DNA of 64,000 nt from Sporosarcina aquimarina (GTDB taxonomy: Bacteria > Bacillota > Bacilli > Bacillales_A > Planococcaceae): the NCBI RefSeq assembly GCF_019748715.1, contig NZ_JACLBZ010000012.1:186001-250000 (forward strand), given 5' to 3'. Position 1 is the stretch's first letter, and every line of letters starts with the position of its first letter. Shown here piece by piece: positions 1-10,572 of the stretch. A program made the translations under genes and the position numbers. The notes below the pieces were generated by a model. It did no database searches and was not told the origin of the DNA. It worked only from the letters and a program-made list of their open reading frames with translations.

Positions 1-1634
1 TTCGTTCCTTTGGGAGGTTTTTGAGAGATCACACGACCTTTTTCAACCGTCTCCGAATATTCCCCGCTGACAATATGAATAGTAAGCACTGCACTTTTTG
101 CGTAGCTCTCTAATTGTTTTTCTGTCATACCGCTTAAATCATTCAACGAATGCAGCTCTTTTCCTTTACTGACCGTAAAAATGATTTCCGTATCTTCAGG
201 AACGACTTCTTGATCGGCTTCTGGCTGCTGTCCAATAATGGTCCCTATGGGCTCGTCAGAATACTCTTCAACTGGAGTAATCTTCTCGAACCCATAATTT
301 TCTAGAAATTGCACGGTCGCTTCGTAACTGCGGCCGACATAGTTGAGCAGTTTCATTTTATCTTTACCTATACTGACAAACAGTTTAACGCCGTCTCCCT
401 CTTTTCGCTTCTTGCCGGCTTCCGGTATCGTTTTGATGACCTGACCTGCGTTGAATTCATCAGACGTTTCTTCCAATCGTTCATCTATGACAAAACCTTC
501 TTTTTCTAGCAGCTCCGTTGCGGCTAGTTCTTCCTCACCTATTACTTCAGGAACGATAATTTCTTTAGGTTTCAGCCACATCGTCAGCACCACTGCAAGT
601 AAGGCAATGACCAGAAGGCTTGCTCCCACAATAAGTGGCCATTTCTTCTTTTTCTTTTTCTTTTTCTTCTCATCCGGCGGAACCGGTTCCACTGCTGGCG
701 GTGTGTGTTTTACGGTATTTTCCACATTATCGAATTTCGCAGTGTCTTTCACGATTGGAATCGCTACTGTTCGATCATCATCAAAAGGCAATGTGAATTT
801 CTTGTCATTCGCACGTTCCGGTGAAAAGACCGTTAATAGGTCATCGTACATTTCATCGGCTGTGGCGTATCGATAGTTGGCATCCTTCGCGGTCGCTTTC
901 AAAATGACATTCTCCACAGTTTGCGGAATTTCAGGAAGCTGCTCCCGTACAGAAGGCGTCTCTTCCTGCAAATGCTTCAGCGCAATAGCAACAGCCGTCT
1001 CCGCAGAAAAAGGAAGCTTTCCTGTCAATAATTCATAAAAAACGATCCCTAACGAATAAATATCCGAGCGCTTTGTAGCCATGCCTCCCCGCGCCTGCTC
1101 AGGAGATAAATAATGAACGGTACCAATAACTGAATTCGTTTTCGTATGTGCTGTGGAGTTCAGCGCCATCGCGATACCAAAGTCCGTAATCTTGACGTCG
1201 TCTTCACCATTCATCAGGACATTTTGCGGTTTAATGTCACGATGGACGATGCCATTATGATGGGCATGAGAGATCGCTGACACCAGTTGCTGCATAATGG
1301 ATACAGCATGGTCAGCTGATAATGCTCCGTGTGTGTGTATATACTCTTTTAACGTCCGGCCTGGTATGTATTCCATTACCAAGTAATGAAGCTCATCTTC
1401 TTGGCCGACATCAAAAATATTGACGATATGAGGATGGGTCAAACTTGTCGCTGAAAGTGCTTCTCTTTGAAATCGCTTTTTCAATTCTTCTTCATTCGCA
1501 AAATCATAGTGCAATACTTTGATTGCCACGTCCCGATCAAGAATCATATCATGTGCCAGATAAACCCTTGACATTCCTCCATCACCGATCACACGGATAA
1601 TTTCATATCGTTTACCAATCCGTTTACCGATCAT
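1..1634 (-). CDS. prkC: PASTA-domain Ser/Thr protein kinase PrkC, 3' end beyond window
   Basis: Membrane eukaryote-like Ser/Thr kinase that senses peptidoglycan fragments. About 544 codons are visible and the C-terminus is cut off by the window edge. The cytoplasmic kinase domain opens with a glycine loop (IGDGGMSRVY), the VAIKVL lysine, HRDIKPQN catalytic loop and DFG. A run of lysines precedes one hydrophobic segment (about residues 315-335), then extracellular PASTA repeats: two complete and part of a third. The start ATG overlaps the prpC stop as ATGA, so kinase and cognate phosphatase are translationally coupled, as in B. subtilis. Identification is firm. Confidence 0.96.
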   Translation of the reverse strand, partial: MIGKRIGKRYEIIRVIGDGGMSRVYLAHDMILDRDVAIKVLHYDFANEEELKKRFQREALSATSLTHPHIVNIFDVGQEDELHYLVMEYIPGRTLKEYIHTHGALSADHAVSIMQQLVSAISHAHHNGIVHRDIKPQNVLMNGEDDVKITDFGIAMALNSTAHTKTNSVIGTVHYLSPEQARGGMATKRSDIYSLGIVFYELLTGKLPFSAETAVAIALKHLQEETPSVREQLPEIPQTVENVILKATAKDANYRYATADEMYDDLLTVFSPERANDKKFTLPFDDDRTVAIPIVKDTAKFDNVENTVKHTPPAVEPVPPDEKKKKKKKKKWPLIVGASLLVIALLAVVLTMWLKPKEIIVPEVIGEEELAATELLEKEGFVIDERLEETSDEFNAGQVIKTIPEAGKKRKEGDGVKLFVSIGKDKMKLLNYVGRSYEATVQFLENYGFEKITPVEEYSDEPIGTIIGQQPEADQEVVPEDTEIIFTVSKGKELHSLNDLSGMTEKQLESYAKSAVLTIHIVSGEYSETVEKGRVISQKPPKGT

Positions 1635-2389
1635 GTGGAAATCACCTCGGTTTCAGGTATTTCCAGTAAGATCGCCGTAATATTATCTTCGCCGCCACGT
1701 TCATTTGCCAACTCCACGAACGTATCCACTTTGTCAGCCAATGAAACGTCACGCAATATAATATCAAGCATCAGTTCCTTTTCGACTTTATTGCTTAACC
1801 CATCTGTGCACAGCAACAAGTACGATTGAGATGGCACTGGAATGGTATACAAATCTGGTACAATCGACTTTTCAGAGCCCACCGCTTTCATAATCCAGTT
1901 TCTCTGCGGATGCACTTCTGCTTCCTGTTCCGTAATCTCTCCGCTTTCGATCAGTATATTGACGAACGAATGATCCTTCGTAATTTGCCGTATAGCCTTG
2001 CCTGTCACTTGGTAAATCCTGCTGTCTCCTACATGGAAAACAAGGCATTGATCCCCTAAAATCAACGCAAGGTCAAGCGTCGTTCCCATACCTTTAAAAC
2101 TTTCATCCTGCTGGGCTTTTGTATATAAAAACAGATTGATATCCACGACCGTATCGTACAATAAATCATACCAGTCCTGTTCCGTCTCCACATCGTCACT
2201 TGCCGACATGAATTGCTCGCCAATCATTCGTACGGCAGTAGAGCTGGCAAAGTCGCCGCCTTTATGCCCCCCCATTCCATCTGCAATGACGGCTAGCACT
2301 GTATTGTTTTTAGGATGAACGAACACAGCCGCCTCATCTTCATTTACTGTCCGCTTGCGTCCAGTATCTGAGCGAATCTCATATTCCAT
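1631..2389 (-). CDS. prpC: PP2C-family Ser/Thr protein phosphatase PrpC (Stp)
   Basis: Soluble metal-dependent phosphatase of 252 residues that removes phosphates placed by PrkC. All PP2C signatures are visible: NED near the N-terminus, ADGMGGHKGG (metal-binding Asp and Gly), the HVGDSR strand, CTDGLSNKV, and GEDNIT near the C-terminus. Length is typical for bacterial PP2C. The 3' end overlaps prkC. On the upstream side rsmB is only about 30 bp away, so the rlmN gene found between rsmB and prpC in B. subtilis is missing here. Confidence 0.96.
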   Translation of the reverse strand: MEYEIRSDTGRKRTVNEDEAAVFVHPKNNTVLAVIADGMGGHKGGDFASSTAVRMIGEQFMSASDDVETEQDWYDLLYDTVVDINLFLYTKAQQDESFKGMGTTLDLALILGDQCLVFHVGDSRIYQVTGKAIRQITKDHSFVNILIESGEITEQEAEVHPQRNWIMKAVGSEKSIVPDLYTIPVPSQSYLLLCTDGLSNKVEKELMLDIILRDVSLADKVDTFVELANERGGEDNITAILLEIPETEVIST

Positions 2390-2418
2390 AAGCTAACCCC
2401 CATTCCCTTTCCATCAGA

Positions 2419-3759
2419 TCAGTTCTTTCTTTGCAGAGCTGCCACAAAGAAGCCGTCACTTTCGTATTGATGCGGCAAGATCTGTAAATAGCTGCTATCA
2501 GTCGGTTGATCGATGATGTGTAAAGGAACAAGTTCAAAATCCGGCTGCTCCCGTAAAAACCATTCGACGATTGCCTGGTTTTCTGTTTTATCAATCGTAC
2601 AGGTGCTGTAAACCAAGCGACCGCCTTTTTTCACTAATTGGCTGGCAACTTGGAGCAGATCTTTTTGAATAACCGATAGATTTTCAATATCTTGCACTGT
2701 TTTTTTGTATTTAATTTCTGGTTTCCTTCGAATGACTCCTAAACCGCTGCAAGGCGCATCAACCAGTACACGATCAAATGATTGCGGTTCATAGGTTGAG
2801 AGTAATTCTCTGCTGTCCCCGCTATTTGTGTGAATGGAAGTCAAGCCAAGCCGCTCAGCATTTTGCTCGATTAAACGTAATTTATGCGGATGAAGATCAT
2901 GAGCTTGCACTTCCCCCTCATCTTTCATACGCTCGGCAATATGCGTTGTTTTACCGCCAGGCGCCGCACACATATCGAGAACTTTCATACCCGGTTCTAC
3001 TTGTAAAGCTAACGCTGGCAGCATGGAGCTTTCATCTTGAACCGTCAGCAGTCCTTGTTGAAATGCTTCCGTAGAGGCTAAATTTCCTGACTCTACTTGA
3101 ATACTGCTGTCAGTCAAGTTACCCGGCGATGCAAGTACGCCTTCCTTCTTGAGTAACCCTATGACTTCTCCTCTGTTCGTTTTCGTTGAATTAATTCGCG
3201 CTGTCGTAACAGGCGGCAAATTATTGACAACTGCAATAGCCGTTGCTTCTTCCATGCCGTACTGTTCAATCCAACGTCGGATCAACCATTCTGGGTGACT
3301 CGTCTCAATCGACAGCCGGGCTACCGGATCTTCAATTTCATCCAAAGAAGGAACACCTTCTCGTAAAATCGAACGTAAAATCCCGTTTACCATAGAGGAG
3401 ACGCCCTTATGCCCTCGCTTGTTTGCAATTTTCACTGCTTCATTGACAACGGCGTGCGGAGGGATTTTGGATAAATAGATAATTTGATAAACGGACATCC
3501 GCAATAATTGGCGAACCCACGGTTGCAATTTCCCGCGAATATAAGGTGCCAAATAATAATCCAATGTCATTTGCTGTTGCAATGTCCCATATGTCAATTC
3601 CGTCAACAAAGCCCGATCCTTTTGGGGAAGATCGTATAACTCAATTGTCTTGTGAAGCAATAAGTTACTGAAAGCTTGCTCGTTTTCGATATCCATCAAG
3701 ATCGACAGGGCGGCGTCACGTACATTGCCACGCCAAATTTTCTTCTTATAATTTGTCAT
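2419..3759 (-). CDS. rsmB: 16S rRNA m5C967 methyltransferase RsmB
   Basis: Uses S-adenosylmethionine to methylate C967 of 16S rRNA. The 446-residue protein has an N-terminal NusB-like helical RNA-binding domain (roughly the first 140 residues) and a C-terminal Rossmann methyltransferase domain. That domain carries the SAM loop [11 protein letters not shown], the DAPCSGLG motif and the catalytic YSTCT motif, so both cysteines typical of RsmB/NOL1 enzymes are present. Its ATG overlaps the fmt stop (ATGA), as expected for the def-fmt-rsmB operon. Confidence 0.96.
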   Translation of the reverse strand: MTNYKKKIWRGNVRDAALSILMDIENEQAFSNLLLHKTIELYDLPQKDRALLTELTYGTLQQQMTLDYYLAPYIRGKLQPWVRQLLRMSVYQIIYLSKIPPHAVVNEAVKIANKRGHKGVSSMVNGILRSILREGVPSLDEIEDPVARLSIETSHPEWLIRRWIEQYGMEEATAIAVVNNLPPVTTARINSTKTNRGEVIGLLKKEGVLASPGNLTDSSIQVESGNLASTEAFQQGLLTVQDESSMLPALALQVEPGMKVLDMCAAPGGKTTHIAERMKDEGEVQAHDLHPHKLRLIEQNAERLGLTSIHTNSGDSRELLSTYEPQSFDRVLVDAPCSGLGVIRRKPEIKYKKTVQDIENLSVIQKDLLQVASQLVKKGGRLVYSTCTIDKTENQAIVEWFLREQPDFELVPLHIIDQPTDSSYLQILPHQYESDGFFVAALQRKN

Positions 3760-4694
3760 TCAAACTGGTCTCCCACTTGCCACTTGGATCCGATTCCATT
3801 TAAGAAAACGGCGGCAGTCATTCGTTTTTTCCCCGCAGGCTGCAAGTCGGTAATGGCAAACGCACCATCACCTGTCTGGACGATAATCCGGTCTTTTTCC
3901 AACGCTATAATTTCACCCGGCACCGCATCAGACGTCCGTTCTTCAACACGTCCCCACCAAATCTTCACTTGGTCATCCGCAAATTTCGAATAAGCTACAG
4001 GCCATGGATGTAAACCTCTCACTTGGTTAAAAACGGAACGAGCAGAACGTTTCCAGTCAATTCGTTCCTGTTCCCTCGAAATATTTTTCGCAAACGTCAC
4101 CTGCGTTTCATCTTGAACTGTACGTTCATTCGTACCATTTACGATCGAAGGCAAAGTGTTCTTCAATAAAGTTGTTCCCACAGCAGAAAGCTTCGTGAAT
4201 AGACTGCCTGTATCGTCATCTTCTTCGATCGGCAGAGCAGTCTGTGAAATGATATCTCCTGCATCCAATTTTTCCGCCATATACATGATCGTTACGCCTG
4301 TTTCAGTTTCACCGTCCAGCACCGCTTGATGAATCGGTGCACCTCCACGGTATTTCGGCAATAATGATGCATGGACATTGATACAGCCAAGTTTTGGTGC
4401 ATCTAATAACTCTTTAGGAAGCAATTGACCAAATGCTGCTGTTATAATCAACTCTGGCTGCAAACCGATGATTTCCTGAAGCTCAGCGGATCCTTTTAGC
4501 TTTTCCGGCTGAATGACAGGTAACCCAAGGCGTAACGCTTCTTCTTTTACAGGCGGCGGAGTCAATACTCTCTTCCGGCCAACCGGGCGATCGGGTTGGG
4601 TTACTACTGCTAATATATCGTAGCCTTCATCGTGAAGCATCGTCAGGACGGGCACAGAAAATTGAGGTGTTCCCATGAAAATAATTTTCGTCAT
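3756..4694 (-). CDS. fmt: Methionyl-tRNA formyltransferase
   Basis: Transfers a formyl group from 10-formyltetrahydrofolate to initiator Met-tRNA. The 312-residue length is standard. The N-terminal catalytic domain contains the [15 protein letters not shown] signature with the conserved His and Asn shortly before it. The C-terminal half is the OB-like tRNA-binding domain. The start ATG overlaps the def stop and the stop overlaps the rsmB start, so def, fmt and rsmB are translated as a coupled set. Confidence 0.97.
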   Translation of the reverse strand: MTKIIFMGTPQFSVPVLTMLHDEGYDILAVVTQPDRPVGRKRVLTPPPVKEEALRLGLPVIQPEKLKGSAELQEIIGLQPELIITAAFGQLLPKELLDAPKLGCINVHASLLPKYRGGAPIHQAVLDGETETGVTIMYMAEKLDAGDIISQTALPIEEDDDTGSLFTKLSAVGTTLLKNTLPSIVNGTNERTVQDETQVTFAKNISREQERIDWKRSARSVFNQVRGLHPWPVAYSKFADDQVKIWWGRVEERTSDAVPGEIIALEKDRIIVQTGDGAFAITDLQPAGKKRMTAAVFLNGIGSKWQVGDQFE

Positions 4695-5182
4695 TCGTCG
4701 CCCTCCTCATCCTCTTCAAACTCGGAAGGGTCTACAATCCGCTGTATTTTCTTATCGAATAAAATGCCGTTCAAATGATCGATCTCATGCAAAATCGCAC
4801 GCGCTTCATAACCTTCCGCCTCTAGTTCATACAGTCTGCCGTCGCGTTCCTGCGCTTCTATACGGACATGGAAAGGTCTCTCTACTTCACCAAATAATCC
4901 AGGAAAACTTAAGCAGCCTTCCACATCCACTTCAGCTCCTCCTGTTGCAGTCACTACCGGATTGATCATTTCGATGATATCTTGTTCTTCATCAAAGTCC
5001 ACAATTGCCACGCGAATCGATTTTCCGATTTGCGGTGCCGCTAAACCTACACCATCATTTTCTATCATCGTTTCATGCATATCATCCAGTAACGTACCCA
5101 GCTCTTCATCAAAGACTGTGACTTCCTCACATGGTGCCGTCAAAATCGGAGACGGGTGTTTTACGATTTCTAATATAGCCAA
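4691..5182 (-). CDS. def: Peptide deformylase
   Basis: Removes the N-formyl group from nascent proteins, the step that complements Fmt. At 163 residues it has all three deformylase motifs: [18 protein letters not shown] (metal-binding Cys) and HEIDH (metal-binding HExxH). The acidic C-terminal tail is EEDEEGDE. No in-frame ATG exists at the N-terminus. The start is a TTG at 5180-5182, supported by a GAGG ribosome-binding site just upstream and by conservation of the encoded start. A repeat separates it from priA. Confidence 0.96.
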   Translation of the reverse strand: MAILEIVKHPSPILTAPCEEVTVFDEELGTLLDDMHETMIENDGVGLAAPQIGKSIRVAIVDFDEEQDIIEMINPVVTATGGAEVDVEGCLSFPGLFGEVERPFHVRIEAQERDGRLYELEAEGYEARAILHEIDHLNGILFDKKIQRIVDPSEFEEDEEGDE

Positions 5183-5214
5183 AATTATTCCTCATTTCTG
5201 TAGTTACGTTCAGT

Positions 5215-5373
5215 GCCTGTCGAAGCTAAACGGCGCTTTGAACTTTTGATTCGTCTAGTTCCAAGCGCCAGCCTCTCGGGTCGTTTCGGTCTTTTCGAAA
5301 AGTTGCAAAGAACTCAACTTTGTCGATAAGCCCTCCAACGCCTGTCGAGGCTAAACGGCGCTTTGAACTTTTG
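5215..5373. repeat. Intergenic repeat element with two 34-bp direct repeats between priA and def
   Basis: Two 34-bp copies (5215-5248 and 5340-5373), differing at one base, begin GCCTGTCGA and end GAACTTTTG. The roughly 90 bp between them also contains GCGC-rich inverted segments. The right-hand copy ends two bases before the priA stop codon, so the element abuts the end of the gene. The sequence style matches an intergenic repeat I know to be widespread in Bacillaceae genomes; family name and function are not known to me. Confidence 0.75.
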
Positions 5374-5374
5374 T

Positions 5375-7783
5375 TTAAAAAATAGCTGTCGGCTCACGGT
5401 TTATGGACATAACCAATCCGTCTTTTGCCCAGCTGGTTTTGTAATGTTTTAATAACTTTTGTAAAACCGGTACGAGCGCAGGTTCCTGTTTGTATTTTAC
5501 CAAACATTGATAACGATATCTATTGTTGAGGCGACTGATTGCTGCAGCGGTCGGTCCAATAATCACGGACTCGGAAGACAGCTGTTCCATTAGGAAACTC
5601 GTGCCTTTATGTGCATAATCAGCCGCCTTCAGTACATCCTCATGGCTGAACTGCACAACCGTCACAAAATAATAGGGCGGATAGCCCAGCTGTCTTCTTC
5701 TATCCATTTCCAATTCATAAAACGGCACGTACTCTTGAGTTTTCGATAATTCAATCGCATAGTGCTCTGGATCGTATGTCTGAATCACTACTTCTCCCGG
5801 CAGCTGATCCCGTCCGGCCCTGCCGCTCACTTGTGTCAGCAACTGAAACGTCTTTTCCGCAGCCCTAAAATCAGCTAAATGAAGTGATGTATCGGCAGCC
5901 AATACGCCAACAAGTGTAATACGCGGGAAATCCAGTCCCTTGGCAATCATCTGTGTACCCAGCAGAATATCTGCTTTTCCTTCACCGAAATCATGCAACA
6001 ACCTCTCATGGGCGCCTTTCGTACTGGTCGTGTCTACATCCATTCGAATTACGCGCGCTTCAGGTACTAGCTTATACAACTCTTCCTGTGCTTTTTGCGT
6101 ACCTGTGCCGAAAAACCGGATATGCTCACTTGCACACTCCGGGCATTCGATCGGCACAGGCTGCTCATGACCGCAATAGTGGCACTTCAAACTTTCACTT
6201 GAACGATGATAGGTCAATGAAATATCACAATTCGGGCATTCCACTACCGTACCGCAGTCACGGCATAGTACGAAACTCGAGAAGCCGCGTTTATTCAGCA
6301 GCAACACGATTTGTTCTTTACGTTCCAACCGTTGCCGAATACCATCCGCCAGTGCGACAGAAAACATCGAACGATTTCCTGTCTTCAGTTCTTCTCTCAT
6401 ATCGACGACCTGAACTTCTGGTAATGCCTGTAGTTTTGCACGTTTTGTTAGGGTCAATAATGTATAAACATCTTTAGTTGCGCGTGCATACGATTCCAAC
6501 GACGGCGTAGCGCTTCCGAGTATGACTGGACAGCGATGATAATCAGCTCGCCAAATCGCTACATCTCTCGCATGATATCTCGGGGACTCTTCTTGTTTAT
6601 AGGTTGATTCATGTTCTTCATCCAAAATGAGCAGACCTAAATTCGTAAAAGGTGCAAAAACAGCTGAACGGGCTCCGATTGCCACTTTTACTTCGCCTCG
6701 ATGGATCCGGCGCCATTCATCATATTTCTCGCCAGACGATAATCCACTATGCAGCACTGCGACCAACTCACCGAATCGCCCTTTAAATCGAGCGGTCATT
6801 TGTGGTGTCAGAGAAATCTCAGGAACTAGCACAATTGCTTCCTTGCCTTTTTTCAACACATGGTCAATCGCTTGCAAATAGACTTCTGTTTTCCCGCTGC
6901 CTGTGATTCCATGCAATAGGAACGTTTCTTGCTTCTTCTTATCGCTGGCTTGTTCAATCGCTGACAATGCGGACTGTTGCTCATCTGTCAGCTGCTCAGG
7001 CTTCCCGCTGTCCCGCATTTTGGGTGCATCCAATTCACGGTAAACTTCCACTTGGGATTGTTCGATGACTTGTTTATCGAGCAGTGCTTTCAAGACGTTT
7101 GCTTTAACGCCTGATTTATTCATGATTTCGCTGGCTTCCATCGATTTCGACGGATGTAGAAGCAACCACTGCAATAATTCCACTTGTTTTTTAGCGTTTG
7201 AATGTGTCTCTTCCAAAGCGGATTCCAAGTGTGCTGTGTCCGGAATATGAATCATCCGAACTTTTTTCATCTTGGTTTTCTGCTGGATCGCCGTATCGAT
7301 CTGAACAATTCCTTGTTCACTATACTTCTTCACTTCATTCAATAAATGAGCATCCTGAAAAGCCTTCAACGATACTTGCTCTCGATTTCCTAAAAACTCT
7401 CGGAATGAATCGTCGAGCAATTCTGGCTTGACTACACGCATGATTTTCTCATATTTCGCACGCATCGCTGCCGGCAGCATCACTTGGAGCGCATCGATTT
7501 CATAGGCAATCGTTTCAGCTGCCATCCATTTTGACAATGCCAGCAGTTCCGTGGATAGGACCGGCTCTAAATCTATTATCTCCAACACTGGTTTAATCTT
7601 GCCAGAATCCAGTTCACTATGCATTTTGATTGCTGTGACATATCCGACGACTTTTCGAGGGCCGAATGGCACTTTCACTCTCAGGCCCGGCTCCATGACG
7701 CTCTCCCACTCTGCCGGGACAGCATAATCAAACGGACGATCGATCGGATAAGCCGCTACATCGACAATGACTTCAGCGATCAT
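5375..7783 (-). CDS. priA: Primosomal replication restart helicase PriA
   Basis: Superfamily 2 DNA helicase that reloads the replisome at stalled forks. The 802-residue protein has an N-terminal DNA-binding domain, Walker A (GITGSGKTE), the Walker B box DEEH, and helicase motifs including GSATPSLES. Eight zinc-binding cysteines sit in the middle (CRDCG, CPNC, CHYCG, CPEC). The C-terminal helicase core has GTQMIAKG and QVSGRAGR. The start ATG lies 11 bp inside the 3' end of coaBC, as in the coaBC-priA-def-fmt order of Bacilli. Confidence 0.97.
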   Translation of the reverse strand: MIAEVIVDVAAYPIDRPFDYAVPAEWESVMEPGLRVKVPFGPRKVVGYVTAIKMHSELDSGKIKPVLEIIDLEPVLSTELLALSKWMAAETIAYEIDALQVMLPAAMRAKYEKIMRVVKPELLDDSFREFLGNREQVSLKAFQDAHLLNEVKKYSEQGIVQIDTAIQQKTKMKKVRMIHIPDTAHLESALEETHSNAKKQVELLQWLLLHPSKSMEASEIMNKSGVKANVLKALLDKQVIEQSQVEVYRELDAPKMRDSGKPEQLTDEQQSALSAIEQASDKKKQETFLLHGITGSGKTEVYLQAIDHVLKKGKEAIVLVPEISLTPQMTARFKGRFGELVAVLHSGLSSGEKYDEWRRIHRGEVKVAIGARSAVFAPFTNLGLLILDEEHESTYKQEESPRYHARDVAIWRADYHRCPVILGSATPSLESYARATKDVYTLLTLTKRAKLQALPEVQVVDMREELKTGNRSMFSVALADGIRQRLERKEQIVLLLNKRGFSSFVLCRDCGTVVECPNCDISLTYHRSSESLKCHYCGHEQPVPIECPECASEHIRFFGTGTQKAQEELYKLVPEARVIRMDVDTTSTKGAHERLLHDFGEGKADILLGTQMIAKGLDFPRITLVGVLAADTSLHLADFRAAEKTFQLLTQVSGRAGRDQLPGEVVIQTYDPEHYAIELSKTQEYVPFYELEMDRRRQLGYPPYYFVTVVQFSHEDVLKAADYAHKGTSFLMEQLSSESVIIGPTAAAISRLNNRYRYQCLVKYKQEPALVPVLQKLLKHYKTSWAKDGLVMSINREPTAIF

Positions 7784-8990
7784 CTAACTTGCCGCCTTCT
7801 TGCTGAAGTATCGTTTCAAATAAACGTACCGCCAATTGATCTTTTGGCATGGCAGTAAACGGAGTGGCTTCTCCTTCTCTGGAAAGCAGTGTGACAACAT
7901 TCGTATCACTGCCAAAGCCGCCACCCGGATCGGTCACATCATTGACGATGATATAATCCAGATTTTTAGACTCCAATTTTTTTTGACCATATGCGATGAC
8001 ATCCGTCGTTTCAGCTGCAAAGCCTATCAATAGCTGATGTTCTTTCCGATCTCCGAGCGATTTCAATATATCTGTCGTACGCTCCAATTCGAGCACGTCG
8101 TCGCCTGCTTTTTTCTTCATTTTCTGAGTATGTACCGATTTTGGACGGTAATCTGCAACTGCCGCGGATTTCACGACAATAGAAGCATCGTCAAATTGAC
8201 TGAGCACTGCATCGTACATATCGGCAGCACTCTCGACATGGATTATTTGGACGCCTGAAGGAACAGTCAATTCAACTGGACCTGAAATGAGAACGGTTTC
8301 CGCGCCAAGCTTTTGCGCTGCTGCCGCCATCGCATAACCCATTTTACCGCTGGAGAAATTCGAAACATAGCGAACCGGATCAATTCGTTCACGTGTCGGC
8401 CCCGCAGTAATCACGACTTTTTTCCCTTTTAGCGGTTGATAATGGCCTTGCGTAAAATGCTGGCTTACCAGTTCCGTAATACGTTCTGGTTCTTCCAAAC
8501 GCCCCTTCCCCACATAACCGCAGGCCAAAAAACCTTCCGAAGGCTCAATAAAGCGGTAGCCGTCCGAATGGAGTTGCCCAATATTCCTTACAACAGCGGG
8601 ATGGGCGTACATATGTACATTCATTGCGGGTGCAATCCAAACATCCGCTTCAGTAGCAAGTAAAATTGTAGTGACCATATCATCCGCGATCCCGTTTGCC
8701 AGTTTGCCGATGACATTCGCCGTAGCAGGCGCCACTAATACCAAATCCGCCCAATCCGCAAGATCTATATGTGCAATCACACGAGAGTCTTTTTCATCAA
8801 ATGTATCGAAATACACATCGTTTTTTGACATCACTTGGAATGATAATGGCTGCACAAATTCTTTCGCTGAATCCGTCATTACGACTTTAACGTTTGCGCC
8901 TGCCTGAGATAGCTTGCTGACAAGTGCGACTGCTTTATAGACTGCAATTCCACCCGTCACACAAAGCAAGACATTTTTATTATTTATCAT
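7773..8990 (-). CDS. coaBC: Bifunctional phosphopantothenoylcysteine decarboxylase/synthetase CoaBC
   Basis: Carries out two consecutive steps of coenzyme A synthesis. The N-terminal flavin decarboxylase half has VTGGIAVYK, the catalytic His in AHIDLADWAD, PAMN, and the ACGYVGKGRLEEP lid with its active Cys. The C-terminal CTP-dependent synthetase half has GPTRERIDPVRYVSN and KSAAVADYRP. An ATG twelve codons upstream exists, but the AGGGGG ribosome-binding site fits the ATG at 8988-8990, giving 405 residues. Confidence 0.96.
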   Translation of the reverse strand: MINNKNVLLCVTGGIAVYKAVALVSKLSQAGANVKVVMTDSAKEFVQPLSFQVMSKNDVYFDTFDEKDSRVIAHIDLADWADLVLVAPATANVIGKLANGIADDMVTTILLATEADVWIAPAMNVHMYAHPAVVRNIGQLHSDGYRFIEPSEGFLACGYVGKGRLEEPERITELVSQHFTQGHYQPLKGKKVVITAGPTRERIDPVRYVSNFSSGKMGYAMAAAAQKLGAETVLISGPVELTVPSGVQIIHVESAADMYDAVLSQFDDASIVVKSAAVADYRPKSVHTQKMKKKAGDDVLELERTTDILKSLGDRKEHQLLIGFAAETTDVIAYGQKKLESKNLDYIIVNDVTDPGGGFGSDTNVVTLLSREGEATPFTAMPKDQLAVRLFETILQQEGGKLDDR

Positions 8991-9011
8991 AATTAGGTGC
9001 CCCCTGTTCCT

Positions 9012-9058
9012 TTCAAAAAATAACAAACTCCCTGAGAACGGTTGAATTCCAAGGGAGT
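9012..9058 (-). terminator. Intrinsic terminator-like hairpin between rpoZ and coaBC
   Basis: Stem ACTCCCT/AGGGAGT (9027-9033 with 9052-9058) with a partly paired inner loop, followed on the minus strand by TTGTTATTTTTT. It lies just before the coaBC start, so it may attenuate read-through from rpoZ and gmk. Confidence 0.6.
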
Positions 9059-9169
9059 AGTTTTATCTTTATTCAGCAAAAACTCTCACCTCAATAGGTG
9101 GTGAGATGAATGTGGAAATATCCTGTTCAGTGGGATTTCAAACGCCCGCTGACCAATAGGAGAACGCAG

Positions 9170-9322
9170 GCTAGAAACGCCACATCCTGTGGCAATGCCT
9201 GCATAACCTACATCCTGTAGGCCTATGCCTCCGGCGGATGTCACAGATTTTGAAAGGATTTAATCGAGCACGCTCGATTCAAAATCTGGACGCAATAACG
9301 CCAAAGCGTAATTGATTTCAAA
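9170..9322. repeat. Multi-hairpin intergenic repeat between coaBC and rpoZ
   Basis: This stretch is a chain of short palindromes: CCACATCCTGTGG, CCTACATCCTGTAGG and an 11-bp stem CAGATTTTGAA/TTCAAAATCTG. The last encloses CGAGCACGCTCG (9244-9288), and a small GCTTTGGCG hairpin follows. The first two hairpins share ACATCCTGT. There is no open reading frame. It resembles mobile intergenic palindromic elements of Sporosarcina-like genomes; that recollection is unverified. The wider interval 8991-9322 holds only this and the terminator. Confidence 0.65.
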
Positions 9323-9547
9323 TCAAACTTCGTCTTCGTAAATAATTGATTCATCCGCTTGTTGGTTGATCAAGACCCCAGCAGCCACTTCTTCTAACGC
9401 TCTGCCGACACTTTTCTCTGAACGATACTTATGTAAGAGTTCGTTCCGTTTTTCCTGTAGTTCACGCGCACGTTTCGCAGCCAGCGTGACCAATGTGTAT
9501 TTAGAATCTACTTTCCCTTTTAGTGAATCAACTGATGGATATAACAT
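9323..9547 (-). CDS. rpoZ: RNA polymerase omega subunit
   Basis: Small assembly subunit of RNA polymerase, 74 residues. The N-terminal MLYPSVDSL and the [15 protein letters not shown] helix are diagnostic of the Firmicutes omega chain, which binds the beta-prime C-terminus. An acidic tail (ESIIYEDEV) ends it. It starts 3 bp after the gmk stop, giving the conserved gmk-rpoZ pair. Standard length and no oddities. Confidence 0.95.
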   Translation of the reverse strand: MLYPSVDSLKGKVDSKYTLVTLAAKRARELQEKRNELLHKYRSEKSVGRALEEVAAGVLINQQADESIIYEDEV

Positions 9548-9550
9548 AGT

Positions 9551-10213
<663 letters not shown>

Positions 10214-10257
10214 TCAATCCAAGAACGATTCCTTGAAAGTGCTGAACCTGGTATCTG

Positions 10258-10400
10258 GGAGGGCATCGTTAATTTCCGCTGCAGGCGGACGCTTTCCGGA
10301 GGGCGTGGCTTGAGCCGCTTCCCTCGCTTCGCTCAGTCCAGGGTCTCAAGGCTCACGCTGATCCTCCCGGAGTCGCCGCCTTCCGCTCCAATCAACTAGA
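10258..10400. repeat. GC-rich inverted intergenic repeat between gmk and rqcH
   Basis: The segment starts around TTTCCGCTGCAGGCGGACGC and ends with GTCGCCGCCTTCCGCTCC; its arms form long imperfect inverted pairs (GGAGCGGAAGG with CCGCTGCAGGCGG and GGAGG with CCTCCC). No open reading frame fits. It matches in style the 'GCGGACGCTTTCCG' repeats scattered through Bacillales genomes. It would lie in the 5' leader of gmk if the promoter at 10510-10540 is right. Confidence 0.7.
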
Positions 10401-10509
10401 TACACTTCTGAACATGGTGAGCTTCAAAAGAAAAGTAAAAAGAAAGTGATTAATATTCATCACTTCGCAAGTGTTCGACTAAACCGGCCCATGTGTGCAA
10501 TCTGTTCAT

Positions 10510-10540
10510 ATTATACCATATTCATACGATGAGTGCTAAA
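10510..10540 (-). promoter_or_regulatory. Candidate sigma-A promoter for gmk
   Basis: On the minus strand an extended -10 box TGGTATAAT (hexamer at 10510-10515) is preceded at 17-19 bp by weak -35 candidates (TAGCAC or TTTAGC). It would give gmk a 5' leader of about 340 nt that includes the inverted repeat. Weak -35, so moderate confidence only. Confidence 0.4.
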
Positions 10541-10572
10541 ATGGAACAAAACGAAATGAAAGAGGAATCCGT

